In this document: one piece after another, positions 39,401 through 49,331 of the stretch
Numbering within the stretch: the first letter of the stretch is position 1
Layout of the letters: the number at the start of each line of letters is the position of its first letter
From: Staphylococcus equorum
GTDB lineage: Bacteria > Bacillota > Bacilli > Staphylococcales > Staphylococcaceae
Direction of reading: 5' to 3'
Assembly (NCBI RefSeq): GCF_029024965.1
Contig: NZ_CP118982.1
Coordinates: 1,116,001-1,180,000, forward strand
Length of the DNA: 64,000 nucleotides
Translations under genes and position numbers: made by a program
Notes under the pieces: generated by a model
Seen by the model: the letters and a program-made list of their open reading frames with translations, nothing else
What the model was told of the DNA's origin: nothing
Database searches by the model: none

Positions 39401-39456
39401 ATACGCCTAATCATAGTTATCACTGAAAAGTGGAACTTTGTAAGGCGTATTTTTTA
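39401..39456 (+). terminator. Terminator after nagE
   Basis: ATACGCCT / AGGCGTAT with a long loop holding a second small stem, followed by TTTTTT. Confidence 0.8.
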
Positions 39457-39584
39457 TCTAAAAAAATTAAATATTTAACGATATGATTTGTTTGATAAAA
39501 TGATGAAAATACATTGCTCTTTTCATGGGTAAATAGTACGATGAACTAGTATCAGAATTTTCTGATTTAAGGAGAGTAGATGAC

Positions 39585-40706
39585 ATGAAGTCGGTATTAT
39601 TTGATGTTGATGGTGTTTTTTTAAGTGAAGAAAGGTGTTTTGATGTATCTGCATTAACGGTTTACGAAATTCTTATGAGTAAAGATTATATGGGCTTAGA
39701 TCCATCTATACAATTTGATGATTTAAGTGATCAACAAATTACTGAAATAAGAGAAATCGTATTCTACCATGATGAAATTTTAACTAAGTTAAAGTCACTT
39801 GGATTAAATTCAAATTGGGATATGTTATTTGTAGTTGTAGCCATTCACTTTATTGAAATATGTAAAACATTACCCCAAGAAAAATTAGTGGAAGTTTTAA
39901 ATCCAGAAAGCTTTAATCAAGAAACATTGCAACAAATTGGTGGAAATATTTTTGATATAGAATTGAACTTTGAGTCACCATTATCGTTTTTAGATGGTAT
40001 AAGTTCAGGAAAAGATAATATTTATCAAACACTTGTTACGCATGCTGGTGATCAGTTAAATACAAAGCAAACAGCATTATTTGAACTGAAAAGTCCGTTT
40101 TGGACGCTAGCTCAAGAGGTTTACCAAGAGTGGTACTTAGGTTCTAAGTTATTTAACGAAGTAGAACAAAAGCCTAACCGTACAGAATTTAAAGAAGGTT
40201 ACATATATAACGAAGTTGTGTTAAGACCTGTAACTGAAATTAAACAGTTATTAACAGATTTGAAAGCTGCTGGCTATCATATAGCCATTGCAACTGGTAG
40301 ACCTAGAACAGAAACATTAGTGCCATTTGAAGCAATTGGTATCAAAGATTTATTTGATGATTTACATATTGTTACTGCAAGTGAGGTATTAATCGCTGAG
40401 GAACAATATCCTAAGTTAAAACCATTAGGTAAGCCTAATCCGTTTAGCTATTTAGCAACATTAGAAGGTAATCATTTAAAAAATTATGAAAAATATGCTA
40501 CAAATCAAGAAAATCGTGTTAATAAAGATGATGTTTTTGTGGTAGGAGATTCATTGGCAGATCTGTTAAGTTCTAAAAAAATAGGGGCGACTTTCATTGG
40601 TCCATTGACAGGTTTGAAAGGACAGAATGCACGTGAAGAATTAGAGTCTTACGATGCTGAATATATCGTAGACCATGTAGGAGATATTAGAGAAATATTA
40701 TTGTAA
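39585..40706 (+). CDS. HAD-superfamily hydrolase
   Basis: A 373-residue haloacid-dehalogenase-like phosphatase. Motif I DVDGVFLSEE (nucleophile Asp7, general acid Asp9), motif II IATGRPR, and motif IV VFVVGDSLADLLS are visible. A large helical cap (about residues 20-210) separates motif I from the rest. The substrate is unknown. It converges on serA, the order also found in S. aureus. AAGGAGAGTAGATGAC precedes the ATG. Confidence 0.85.
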   Translation: MKSVLFDVDGVFLSEERCFDVSALTVYEILMSKDYMGLDPSIQFDDLSDQQITEIREIVFYHDEILTKLKSLGLNSNWDMLFVVVAIHFIEICKTLPQEKLVEVLNPESFNQETLQQIGGNIFDIELNFESPLSFLDGISSGKDNIYQTLVTHAGDQLNTKQTALFELKSPFWTLAQEVYQEWYLGSKLFNEVEQKPNRTEFKEGYIYNEVVLRPVTEIKQLLTDLKAAGYHIAIATGRPRTETLVPFEAIGIKDLFDDLHIVTASEVLIAEEQYPKLKPLGKPNPFSYLATLEGNHLKNYEKYATNQENRVNKDDVFVVGDSLADLLSSKKIGATFIGPLTGLKGQNAREELESYDAEYIVDHVGDIREILL

Positions 40707-40710
40707 TTAA

Positions 40711-40766
40711 AAGATACTACGCTTATTATTTGATGACTAAATAATAATGCGTCAGTATCTTTTTTT
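40711..40766 (+). terminator. Terminator of the HAD gene
   Basis: AAGATACT / AGTATCTT with inner TTATTATTT / AAATAATAA, then TTTTTTT. Confidence 0.88.
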
Positions 40767-40774
40767 ATTGCCAA

Positions 40775-40818
40775 CAAAAAATACCAATCCATTAGAAAAC
40801 TAATAGACTGGTATTTTT
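40775..40818 (-). terminator. Terminator of serA
   Basis: AAAAATACCA / TGGTATTTTT with inner CATTAG / CTAATAG; U-run on the minus strand. Confidence 0.88.
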
Positions 40819-40871
40819 AATTTAAGAAATAAGTTATTTATATTCTAAGTTCTTTTATGATGATTCAATAT

Positions 40872-42488
40872 TTAAATATTGTAGTTTGCATCACTTTGAA
40901 TATCCAGTTCAACGCTTCGTATCAAATTAAATCCTTCAATTTGATATAATGCATCAATAACATCTGGTGTAACAGGGTGGTCAATTGATAATACCATTAG
41001 GGCGTTACCACCTTGGTTTGTACGACCAAGGTGCATTGAAGCGATATTGATATCATATGTGCCAAGAATTTGTCCTGTGCGGCCTACAATGCCTGGTCTA
41101 TCGTTATGATTTATTACTAGTTGGTGATGTTCTGGTTTAAAGTCTACTGGATAATCATTGATACGTACGATTCTTGGACCATAACCATTGAGTACAGTTG
41201 CGCCAAGTTTAATTTGAGTATCTTTATTAATTAATGTTAATTCTATATAGTTACTAAAACCACGATGTTTTGTATTCTTTTCAATATTATAAGATACACC
41301 TTGTTCATTTAAGAGTACTAAGGCGTTGATTAAGTTTACACGTTCTGCTAAATCTTGACGTAAGACGCCAGATACAAGTGTTCTTGTAATCAAACTTGTA
41401 TCATCTAATGCAATGTCACCTTCGTATTTGATTTGTAGTTCGCGAGGTGCTTTTTCAAGTAATTGAATACCGACTTCACCAGTCATTTTACTTAATTCAA
41501 TATAAGGCTTCAATTCATCATTGATTTCACTGTAAGTCATTTTTGGTGCGTTAATCGCGTTTAAGACGTTACCATTTTCGAAAATATCAACGATTTCATT
41601 TGCTACTGAAACAGCCACTTTTTCTTGAGCTTCGACAGTCGATGCACCTAAATGTGGTGTAACAATAATTTTATCGTTATCAACAAGAGGGGACTCAGTT
41701 GCTGGTTCACTTTCAAATACATCTATTGCCGCACTTTGAATTTGATCATTGTTTAAAGCGTCTAATAGCGCTGTTTCATCAATAATACCACCACGTGCTA
41801 CGTTAATAATTTGTAACGTTGGTTTTGCCTTTTCGAAAAAGTCTTTACCAACGATACCTTTAGTTTTTGGAGTTAATGGTGTGTGTACAGTAACGAAGTC
41901 TGCTTGTTCAGCAATTTCTTCAACTGTTGCACGTGTGACATTTAGTTCTTTTGCCTTATCTTCAGATAAGTAAGGGTCAAAAGCTAAAATATGCATACCG
42001 AAACTTTGTGCACGTTTTGCAACGCCTAAACCAATTCTACCAGCACCGATGACGCCAAGCGTTTTATTATAAAGTTCTGTACCTCTATATGTTTTACGGT
42101 CCCATTTTCCATTTTTCAATGATTGATGTGCTTGTGGGATATTACGTGCCATTGATAAAATCATAGCCATAGAGTGTTCAGTAGCAGAAATAGTATTACC
42201 ATCTGGTGCATTAATTACGATAACACCATTTTTGGTAGCTGCATCGACATCAATGTTGTCTACACCGACCCCAGCTCTAGCAATAACTTTTAGATTTGGT
42301 GCTGCTTCAATCATTTCTGCAGTGACTTGTGTTTGGCTTCTAACAATTAAGCCTTGATAATCACCAATTTTTTCAACGAGTTCGCTTTCATTTAATTCTG
42401 TATTGATTTCGACTTCGAAGTCTTTATGGTCAATTAAACTTTTTAAACCTTCTGGTGAGATTGGATCAGATACTAAAATTTTATACAT
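40872..42488 (-). CDS. serA: D-3-phosphoglycerate dehydrogenase
   Basis: A 538-residue NAD-dependent enzyme for the first step of serine synthesis. The D-2-hydroxyacid dehydrogenase core has the NAD loop GAGRIGLGVAKRAQ, the catalytic segments RGGIIDETAL and TPHLGASTVEAQEK, then an intervening domain and a C-terminal ACT domain (INHNDRPGIVGRTGQILG) for allosteric sensing. It overlaps the preceding aminotransferase gene by eight bases, so the two are translationally coupled. Confidence 0.96.
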   Translation of the reverse strand: MYKILVSDPISPEGLKSLIDHKDFEVEINTELNESELVEKIGDYQGLIVRSQTQVTAEMIEAAPNLKVIARAGVGVDNIDVDAATKNGVIVINAPDGNTISATEHSMAMILSMARNIPQAHQSLKNGKWDRKTYRGTELYNKTLGVIGAGRIGLGVAKRAQSFGMHILAFDPYLSEDKAKELNVTRATVEEIAEQADFVTVHTPLTPKTKGIVGKDFFEKAKPTLQIINVARGGIIDETALLDALNNDQIQSAAIDVFESEPATESPLVDNDKIIVTPHLGASTVEAQEKVAVSVANEIVDIFENGNVLNAINAPKMTYSEINDELKPYIELSKMTGEVGIQLLEKAPRELQIKYEGDIALDDTSLITRTLVSGVLRQDLAERVNLINALVLLNEQGVSYNIEKNTKHRGFSNYIELTLINKDTQIKLGATVLNGYGPRIVRINDYPVDFKPEHHQLVINHNDRPGIVGRTGQILGTYDINIASMHLGRTNQGGNALMVLSIDHPVTPDVIDALYQIEGFNLIRSVELDIQSDANYNI

Positions 42489-43641
42489 ATGCTTTTACGA
42501 CCTCCATGTACTGAGTAATTGCTGTACCAATATATGATTCTTTTCTGAATTCAGTTAATAGAATTTCTAATGCTGATACGACTTGTAAAATATCAAAAGG
42601 TGAAATTTGACCCATATGACCTATGCGTAGAATTTCTCCTTTTAGATGACCTTGTCCACCTGCAATCGTTATAGCAAAACGGTTTTTAAGTTCATTTTTA
42701 ATGAAGTTGAGTTCTTCTTTTGATTTAGGCACAAAGGCCGTAACAGTAGGTGAAGCAAACTCATCTTGGACTAATAAATCTAAGCCTAGTGAATTGAGTG
42801 ATTTTCTTAAAGCATCACGTATTGCATAGTGACGTGCAATAACTTGGTCTAATCCTTCTTCTTCAACTAATTTGGCGTAGGCATTCACACCTCTAAATAA
42901 CGAAACGTTTGGTGTGAAAGGTGTTGAATTTGCTTCTAAAGATTTCAAATATTTATTTAAATCTAAATAAAATCTTGGCGTCGTAACTTGGCTAAATCGT
43001 TCTTTAGCACGATTATTATAAGCTACAAACGCTAAACCAGGAGGCAACATAATAGCTTTTTGACTACCAGAAATAAGCACATCAATCTGATCTCGTTGTA
43101 AGTCTACATCAACTGCACCGATACAACTCACGCCATCAACAATAAAGTAAATCGATTCGTCGTATGCTTTAAGGGCATGTCCTAATTCATGGACAGGATG
43201 CAACACTGCAGTGGATGTTTCACAATATTGACTATAAACTGCTGTAATATCTGTGTTCAATGAATTTAAGAAGTCAATAAATTCAGGCACGTTTACAGCC
43301 TTGCCCCATTCGACTTCAAAAATATGTACGTTTTCGTAATATGTTTCTGCAATTTGTTTGAAACGATTACCAAAAGCACCTGAAACAATGATAACAATGT
43401 TGTCATCAGGATTTGCAATATTTAACATGCTTGCTTCTAAAGAGCTTGTCCCACTAGAAGTTAATATCATTACTTCATTTTGCGCACCGAATATTGGTTT
43501 TAGAGCACGAAATGCTTCTTCAGCAATTGTTTCAAAGTCACTTGATCTGTGTCCGACCATTGGTGACTGTGTTGCGTGTAAAATTTCATCTGGTACTGGC
43601 GTTGGTCCTGGTGTAAGTAACATAGGACGATAGTATTTCAT
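42481..43641 (-). CDS. Class V aminotransferase, serine-glyoxylate/alanine-glyoxylate family
   Basis: A 386-residue PLP enzyme. The N-terminal LLTPGPTPVPDE and the Schiff-base Lys in ISGSQKAIMLPPGLAF mark the SGAT/AGAT group of class V aminotransferases (S. aureus homologues were long mislabelled soluble hydrogenase subunit). Tight coupling to serA suggests it makes phosphoserine or serine from the SerA product, that is, a serC-like role; this is inference. The start is ATG 43641 with GGGGGAATCAC upstream. A 150-base AT-rich gap separates it from the OsmC gene. Confidence 0.88.
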   Translation of the reverse strand: MKYYRPMLLTPGPTPVPDEILHATQSPMVGHRSSDFETIAEEAFRALKPIFGAQNEVMILTSSGTSSLEASMLNIANPDDNIVIIVSGAFGNRFKQIAETYYENVHIFEVEWGKAVNVPEFIDFLNSLNTDITAVYSQYCETSTAVLHPVHELGHALKAYDESIYFIVDGVSCIGAVDVDLQRDQIDVLISGSQKAIMLPPGLAFVAYNNRAKERFSQVTTPRFYLDLNKYLKSLEANSTPFTPNVSLFRGVNAYAKLVEEEGLDQVIARHYAIRDALRKSLNSLGLDLLVQDEFASPTVTAFVPKSKEELNFIKNELKNRFAITIAGGQGHLKGEILRIGHMGQISPFDILQVVSALEILLTEFRKESYIGTAITQYMEVVKAYV

Positions 43642-43803
43642 ATGTGATTCCCCCAATGCTTATGATTGTCTTAGTTTAGCAAATTTTCAGAAAATATAAA
43701 AGTGCAAAAGTTAAAAGATTATGTAAATAAACAAAATAAAATATCATGAAAGGGCATACATTGTTATCGCATTCATATTCCGTCATATATAAAATTTTTT
43801 AAA

Positions 43804-44244
43804 TTATTTTATTTTTGGTTCTATTTTTACAGTGACATTACCTTTAATTGAATTTGAAATCATACAATTATTGTCTGCAACCTTTAAGAGTTTAGGTAAT
43901 TTTCTTACTAAGCTATCTTTTTGTGCAGTTTCAACTTCAATAACAGGGTAGTGGATAATGTTGTCCATACGAAATTTGGCATTTTCAAATACAGCTGTAC
44001 CTATAGAAGATTGTTGAATTTCTATATTATTAAAACCAGAACGTTCGAGTACAGCTGCAAGTGAGATAATATAACAAGAAGATGCAGCTGAAACTAATAA
44101 TTCATCTGGGTTTGTACCAGTTCCATTGCCGCCTAAACCTGATGGTATAGATATTTGTTCATCTAATACGTCTCCGTTAAGTTGACCTACAGCTTCACGA
44201 CCACCAGACCATTGTGTGTTTACTTTGAATTCATGTTGAACCAT
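43804..44244 (-). CDS. OsmC/Ohr-family peroxide resistance protein
   Basis: A 146-residue OsmC-fold protein. The two redox cysteines appear in SAASSCYIISLAAVLE and ADNNCMISNSIKG, the pattern for thiol-dependent reduction of organic hydroperoxides. Which subgroup (Ohr, OsmC or YhfA-like) is not settled by eye. Monocistronic, divergent from the glycerophosphodiesterase gene. Confidence 0.88.
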   Translation of the reverse strand: MVQHEFKVNTQWSGGREAVGQLNGDVLDEQISIPSGLGGNGTGTNPDELLVSAASSCYIISLAAVLERSGFNNIEIQQSSIGTAVFENAKFRMDNIIHYPVIEVETAQKDSLVRKLPKLLKVADNNCMISNSIKGNVTVKIEPKIK

Positions 44245-44323
44245 AACGATTGACCTCCAGTTGATTTATGATAATTTAAGTTTAGATGAAAATAAGATAT
44301 AAAGAAAGAGGAGAGCAACTTTA

Positions 44324-45064
44324 ATGACAATATATAATAATGAGAACAAGCTCATATTAGTGGCACATCGTGGTATTGCTACATATTTTCCTGAAAATAC
44401 GATGATTGCTTTTAAAGCTGCACTTGTAAGTGATATTGATATATTAGAAATAGATATACACAGGACATCAGATAACCATCTCGTAGTTATTCATGACGAT
44501 TCGATTGATCGTACTTCGAATGGATCAGGAAAAATCAAGGATATGAATTTAGCGGAATTGCAACAATTTGATTATGGTATAACTAAAGATAAGCAATTTG
44601 CGGGAGCGACAATACCGACTTTGGATGAAGTAATTAATTTAATTCGAGATTATCATCAAAAGTTACTAATAGAATTAAAACAGCCACAGAATTATCCTGG
44701 AATTGAAAGTGAATTAATAGATGCATTAAATGCATCAGATTTACCAAAAAATAAAGTGATTGTACAATCATTCAATCAAAAAAGTATGAAAAAAATATTT
44801 GATATGAATGAAGGCTATGAACTAGGTGTATTGATTAGTAAAAAGAAATATTGGTATAAATTACCTCCATTCAAAAGCATTGCTGCCTATGCGGATTATG
44901 TAAATCCAAATTATGCTTTAGTTACAGAGAAGTTTTTAAAAAATGCACATCAGTATAAATTGTCAGTGATGCCCTATACAGTGAATGAGCATGAACAAGC
45001 AAAAGTATTGCAAAAACTAGGTGTAGACGGATTGATTTCAGATAATCCAAATGATATTTTATAA
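44324..45064 (+). CDS. Glycerophosphodiester phosphodiesterase
   Basis: A 246-residue cytoplasmic GDPD-family enzyme that hydrolyses deacylated phospholipid headgroups to glycerol-3-phosphate and an alcohol. The HRG motif in VAHRGIATYFPENT, the metal ligands in ILEIDIHRTSDN and the HDDSIDRTSNGSG segment are all present. No signal peptide or membrane helix. GAGGAGAGCAACTTTA precedes the ATG. Confidence 0.92.
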   Translation: MTIYNNENKLILVAHRGIATYFPENTMIAFKAALVSDIDILEIDIHRTSDNHLVVIHDDSIDRTSNGSGKIKDMNLAELQQFDYGITKDKQFAGATIPTLDEVINLIRDYHQKLLIELKQPQNYPGIESELIDALNASDLPKNKVIVQSFNQKSMKKIFDMNEGYELGVLISKKKYWYKLPPFKSIAAYADYVNPNYALVTEKFLKNAHQYKLSVMPYTVNEHEQAKVLQKLGVDGLISDNPNDIL

Positions 45065-45077
45065 AAATGAAAATATT

Positions 45078-45119
45078 AAAAAAGCTTAAATGAATTTAAA
45101 GGGTTCATTTAAGCTTTTT
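45078..45119 (+). terminator. Bidirectional terminator between the GDPD gene and speG
   Basis: AAAAAGCTTAAATGAA / TTCATTTAAGCTTTTT perfect stem between convergent genes. Confidence 0.92.
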
Positions 45120-45146
45120 CTAGTTTTAATAAAAATGAAATGTATA

Positions 45147-45674
45147 TTATTTAATGTGAGATAAATCATTATCATGATGATTTACCCAATTCTTTTTTAA
45201 TAATCCCATCACATGACAATCACTATATTCACCACGAGTATAAAAATGTTCTTGTAATGTACCTTCGATGGAGAAGTTTTGTGCTTTATAAATATGAACA
45301 GCTTTTTCGTTGTTAACATCAACAAATAAATATATTTTGTGGAGATTAAGTACTAGGAACGCATAATCAATAGCCATTTTAAATGCACTTTTGGCATATC
45401 CTTTGCCACCATATTCTGAATCAATAATAATTTGAATTTCGCAGTTACTATGTATAAAGTCGATTTCAACTAATTCAACTACACCGATTCGTGTTTGATC
45501 TTTTTCAATAATAAATCTACGTTCAGTCTCATCTAATAAATGTTTTTTATATAATGATTGAAGTTCACTTAATGATTGATAGGGCTCTTCAAACCAATAA
45601 GACATAATGGAATATTCGTTATTTAAGTGATGTACAAAATCTAAATCTGTTTCTTCTAATGCTCTAATAATCAA
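45147..45674 (-). CDS. speG: Spermidine N-acetyltransferase
   Basis: A 175-residue GNAT enzyme acetylating spermidine/spermine. It shares with E. coli SpeG the characteristic stretches YWFEEPY, ERRFIIE, GVVELVEI, EIQIIIDSEYGGKGYAKSA and LNLHKIYLFVDVNNEKAVHIY. Translation begins at a TTG (45674): AAAGGAGTG is well placed before it and lies within the longer open frame that starts at an ATG at 45701. Stands between two terminators near rpsD with no mobile-element signs. S. aureus generally lacks a native speG, whereas the ACME-carried copy gives USA300 polyamine resistance. Confidence 0.88.
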   Translation of the reverse strand: MIIRALEETDLDFVHHLNNEYSIMSYWFEEPYQSLSELQSLYKKHLLDETERRFIIEKDQTRIGVVELVEIDFIHSNCEIQIIIDSEYGGKGYAKSAFKMAIDYAFLVLNLHKIYLFVDVNNEKAVHIYKAQNFSIEGTLQEHFYTRGEYSDCHVMGLLKKNWVNHHDNDLSHIK

Positions 45675-45816
45675 ATTTAACACTCCTTTATTCATAAGCA
45701 TACAGTAATTATTATAAGAAAGTAAAAAGATATTGTGCCATGAGTGAGGGGGTTAAAAGGATTTCTACTTATAATTAAATATTTGGATGAAAGGTGTTAA
45801 TTATATAGTAATAAAA

Positions 45817-45852
45817 AAACCAAGAAATCCTCGAAAGGACTTCTTGGTTTGA
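45817..45852 (-). terminator. Terminator of rpsD
   Basis: AAACCAAGAAATCC / GGACTTCTTGGTTT with a CGAA-type loop; T-run on the minus strand. Confidence 0.9.
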
Positions 45853-45863
45853 AATTAAAACGC

Positions 45864-46466
45864 TTATCTTGAGTAGTACTCAACGATAAGTTGTTCGTTG
45901 ATTTCGGCAGGTAATTCACTACGTTCAGGAACGCGTACATATTTACCTTTTAAGTTGTCTGCATCAAATTCTAAGTACTCAGGTACAAAGTTATTGATTT
46001 CAACAGATTCAGCAATGATATCTAATTTTAAAGATTTTTCACGTACTGAAATTTCTTGACCAGGTTTTAAAGTATATGATGGAATATCAACACGTTTACC
46101 ATCTACTAAAATGTGACCGTGGTTAACAAGTTGGCGAGCTTGGCGACGCGTACGCGCTAAACCTAATGAATATACAACTGCATCTAAACGAGCAGCTAGT
46201 AATTGCATGAAGTTTTCACCATGGACACCATGTTGGTTACCAGCAATTTCAAATGAGTTACGGAATTGTCTTTCAGTCATTCCGTATAAATAACGTAATT
46301 TTTGTTTCTCACGTAATTGTAATGCATATTCTGATAATTTTTTACGTTGGTTAGGACCATGTTGGCCTGGAGCGTATGGACGCTTCTCTAATTCTTTGCC
46401 AGTACCACTTAATGAGATACCTAAACGACGTGATTTTTTCCAGTTCGAACCTCTAAATCGAGCCAT
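45864..46466 (-). CDS. rpsD: Small ribosomal subunit protein S4
   Basis: A 200-residue primary 16S rRNA-binding protein that starts assembly of the 30S subunit. The S4 RNA-binding fold ([31 protein letters not shown], about residues 92-122) is clear. No zinc-binding cysteines are present at the N-terminus. GGAGGAGTC precedes the ATG. Monocistronic, with a long leader likely to bind S4 for feedback, as shown for Bacillus rpsD. Confidence 0.97.
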   Translation of the reverse strand: MARFRGSNWKKSRRLGISLSGTGKELEKRPYAPGQHGPNQRKKLSEYALQLREKQKLRYLYGMTERQFRNSFEIAGNQHGVHGENFMQLLAARLDAVVYSLGLARTRRQARQLVNHGHILVDGKRVDIPSYTLKPGQEISVREKSLKLDIIAESVEINNFVPEYLEFDADNLKGKYVRVPERSELPAEINEQLIVEYYSR

Positions 46467-46679
46467 AATAGACTCCTCCTTTTTCTCTTTTGTTGTTATG
46501 AAAAAACAAAAAAGAGTGTTGCATGCTTATTTGGATATATTGTTTTATGTATCCTCACCTCATAGCTACGGTTACACGACACGTCCGCGTTGGGAACAAC
46601 ATAGAGCCAACTAATAGGCAACTGCTAATTTCGTTTATTCACACAAAGAACATTGTACCATGTTCTGAATTACTGTCAA
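46467..46679 (-). promoter_or_regulatory. rpsD promoter and S4-responsive leader
   Basis: On the minus strand: TTGACA, 16-base spacer, TGG-TACAAT (extended -10; forward 46652-46679). The transcript begins near 46645, leaving a leader of about 178 bases that corresponds in place to the autoregulatory S4 leader of Bacillus. Two short plus-strand open frames across it are shadows. Confidence 0.75.
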
Positions 46680-46721
46680 TAGTAAACCCAGATTTACCTA
46701 TAGAAAGACGATTGTTAAATA

Positions 46722-47186
46722 TTAAGCTATTTGCTGTTCTAGGATCTTAACAATTTCTTCTAAAGCAATTTTATCTGTGTTTGAAAAGCGATTTGTAATA
46801 GGGGCATCAATATCTAAGACACCAATGATTTGATTGTCTTTATGAATAGGAACAACAATTTCTGATTTGCTATTCGCATCACATGCAATGTGTCCTGGGA
46901 AAGCATTAACGTCTTCAACGAGTTGTGATTCGTTTGTTTCTACAGCTGTGCCACATACGCCTTTGCCGATAGCAATATGTACACAAGCAGGATGACCTTG
47001 GAACGGTCCTAAGATTAATTCATTATTTTCTATTAAATAGAAGCCAACCCAATTAATTTGATCTAACGAATCATTTAGTAAAGCAGAGACATTGCTAAGT
47101 ATAGCAATTAAATTTGATTCATCTTCGATTAGACTAGCAACTTGCTTTTGTAATAAATCGTAATTTGTTTCTTTTACCTCTGTCAT
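46722..47186 (-). CDS. msrC: Free methionine-(R)-sulfoxide reductase (GAF domain)
   Basis: A 154-residue GAF-fold enzyme reducing free L-methionine-(R)-sulfoxide. The three cysteines Cys68, Cys78 and Cys102 (HPACVHIAIGKGVCGTA and GHIACDANSKSEIV) have the same 10- and 24-residue spacing as the active-site set of E. coli fRMsr (YebR). Corresponds to Bacillus YtsP, also near rpsD. Divergent from ezrA. Confidence 0.93.
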   Translation of the reverse strand: MTEVKETNYDLLQKQVASLIEDESNLIAILSNVSALLNDSLDQINWVGFYLIENNELILGPFQGHPACVHIAIGKGVCGTAVETNESQLVEDVNAFPGHIACDANSKSEIVVPIHKDNQIIGVLDIDAPITNRFSNTDKIALEEIVKILEQQIA

Positions 47187-47379
47187 ATTAATAAAACCTC
47201 ACTTTTTACTTTTCATTTAGTATAAAGACTGTTTTAATAGTAATCAATCAAATGATTTGTAAGGGCTTTTTTTAGTTGCAATATGATACATAATATTAAC
47301 AGAGATAGATTTACTATGAAATTTAAAATATTATCAATGATTAATTCATTTTCTCTTTTAATGCATGGGTAAATTACGT

Positions 47380-47385
47380 TATAAT
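47380..47385 (+). promoter_or_regulatory. ezrA -10 element
   Basis: Perfect TATAAT with a weak -35 (TTTAAT) 17 bases upstream, about 30 bases before the start codon. Confidence 0.5.
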
Positions 47386-47415
47386 GAATAGTGATAAAAT
47401 AGGAGGAGAAAACAT

Positions 47416-49107
47416 ATGGTATTGTATATCATTCTAGCAATTATTGTTATTATACTGATTATTGTCGGTGTATTATTCTATATGCGTTCAAATAAAAGCC
47501 AAATGATTGAGAAGGCTGAAGAACGAAAATTACAAGTAGAGCAATTACCCTATGATGAAAGTTTATCTCAATTATCTGATTTAACTTTAACAGGTGAAAC
47601 AAAATCTACTTATGATAGATTAAAACAAACGTCTTTAGATAGTAAAAATCAATATTTGTTACCATTAGAAGAAAAGATTCACAATGCGGAAGGTTTACTT
47701 GATAAATTTAAATTTTCGCAAGCGCAAACTGAAATTGATGAAGCACACGAATTGATGGATAAATACGAAGAAAATTACAATGTATTAACTACAGATGTCG
47801 AAGATATTATGGGTGTACATAAAGAGAGTGATCACTTATATGAAGAATGTAAAGTGGATTACCGAGAAATGAAGCGCGACGTGTTAGCGAACAGACATCA
47901 GTTCGGTGAAGCAGCAGCGCCGTTAGAACATGAAATTGAAGCATTCGTACCAGAAATGGAAAGCTATGAATCATATAAAGCAGAAGGTAATTATGTATAC
48001 GCACATGAACATATCAAAACTTTAAATGAAGATATGAACTTTTTAAAAAAGGATATGTCAGAAATTCCTGAGTTAATCAGAGAAGCACAAAAAGAATTAC
48101 CTGGACAGTTCCAAGATATGAAATACGGATGTAGAGATCTCAAAGTAGAAGGCTATGATTTAGATCATGTCAAAATTGATAGCACTTTACAAACGCTTAA
48201 AACAGAACTTAGCTTTGTAGAACCGATGATTAGTAGATTGGAACTTGATGAAGCGAATGAAAAATTAAATAATATTAACGATCGTCTTGATGAAATGTAT
48301 GAATTAATTGAGCACGAAGTTAAAGCGAAAAATGAAGTAGAAGAATCAAAAGAAGTCATTACAGATAATTTGTTTAGAGCAAAAGAAATGAATTATACTT
48401 TACAAACTGAAATTGAATATGTACGTGAAAATTACTATATAAATGAAAGTGATGTACAGAATGTAAGACAGTTTGAAAATGAAATTCAAAACTTAATAGC
48501 TGTTTATGATGAAATTCTAAAAGAAATGGCCAAATCTGCAGTACGCTACAGTGAAGTTCAAGATAACTTGAAATATATCGAAGAGCATGTAGCTGTGATT
48601 AATGAAAAACAAGAAAAATTACAAAATCACTTAATTCAACTACGCGAAGATGAAGCAGAAGCAGAAGAAAATATCTTACGTGTACAAAGTAAAAAAGAAG
48701 AAGTTTATAGAAAACTATTAGCTTCTAACTTACCAAGCGTACCAGAACGTTTCATTATAATGAAAAATGAAATTGATTATGAAGTGCGTGAAGTAAACAA
48801 GAAATTCAGTGTACGTCCAATACATGTTAAACAATTGAAAGATAAAGTATCTAAAGTAGTGCTACAAATGAATAAATTTGAAGATGAAGCTACGGATGTG
48901 CTTGTTAATGCAGTTTATGCTGAGAAACTTATTGAATATGGTAACCGTTACCGTAAAGATAGTTCGAACATAGATAAAAGCCTTAATGAGGCTGAAAGGC
49001 TATTTAAAAATAATAGATACAAACGTTCAATTGAAATATCTGAACAAGCTTTAGAAAGTGTTGAACCAGGAATTACCAAACAAATAGAGGATCAAGTTAT
49101 TGGTTAA
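47416..49107 (+). CDS. ezrA: Septation ring formation regulator EzrA
   Basis: A 563-residue protein with one N-terminal transmembrane helix (about residues 2-24) and a long spectrin-like cytoplasmic coiled-coil body. It binds FtsZ and division-site partners and coordinates septal wall synthesis. The near C-terminal [21 protein letters not shown] segment is the conserved QNR-patch region. AGGAGGAGAAAACAT precedes the ATG. Monocistronic. Gene order msrC/rpsD-ezrA-nifZ-thiI is conserved in Bacillales. Confidence 0.96.
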   Translation: MVLYIILAIIVIILIIVGVLFYMRSNKSQMIEKAEERKLQVEQLPYDESLSQLSDLTLTGETKSTYDRLKQTSLDSKNQYLLPLEEKIHNAEGLLDKFKFSQAQTEIDEAHELMDKYEENYNVLTTDVEDIMGVHKESDHLYEECKVDYREMKRDVLANRHQFGEAAAPLEHEIEAFVPEMESYESYKAEGNYVYAHEHIKTLNEDMNFLKKDMSEIPELIREAQKELPGQFQDMKYGCRDLKVEGYDLDHVKIDSTLQTLKTELSFVEPMISRLELDEANEKLNNINDRLDEMYELIEHEVKAKNEVEESKEVITDNLFRAKEMNYTLQTEIEYVRENYYINESDVQNVRQFENEIQNLIAVYDEILKEMAKSAVRYSEVQDNLKYIEEHVAVINEKQEKLQNHLIQLREDEAEAEENILRVQSKKEEVYRKLLASNLPSVPERFIIMKNEIDYEVREVNKKFSVRPIHVKQLKDKVSKVVLQMNKFEDEATDVLVNAVYAEKLIEYGNRYRKDSSNIDKSLNEAERLFKNNRYKRSIEISEQALESVEPGITKQIEDQVIG

Positions 49108-49136
49108 ACTATTTAATTATTATAAATAACACCAGT

Positions 49137-49175
49137 AAGACACGAAATGAATTATGATTTCGTGTCTTTTCTTTT
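49137..49175 (+). terminator. Terminator after ezrA
   Basis: AAGACACGAAAT / ATTTCGTGTCTT then a T-rich tract. Confidence 0.9.
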
Positions 49176-49331
49176 TATCAAAAGCGAGTATAATGCTTAA
49201 AGGGAAAGTATAAAATTAATTTTAAAATGACAGAAAAGTATTGTTATTAATGCAATAACTTAAATATAAATATAAAATTAGTATCACTTCTTAAATAAGT
49301 GTGTATGATAAAATGAAATGGAGTGAAAGAA

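Noticed and set aside
46396..46750. Two plus-strand open frames over the rpsD leader
   Set aside because: They lie antisense to rpsD, its leader and msrC, without good ribosome sites; the minus-strand promoter and leader explain the region.
47357..47385. Sigma-B promoter before ezrA (GGGTAA at 47368)
   Set aside because: No GTTT box at the right distance; a normal TATAAT lies downstream.
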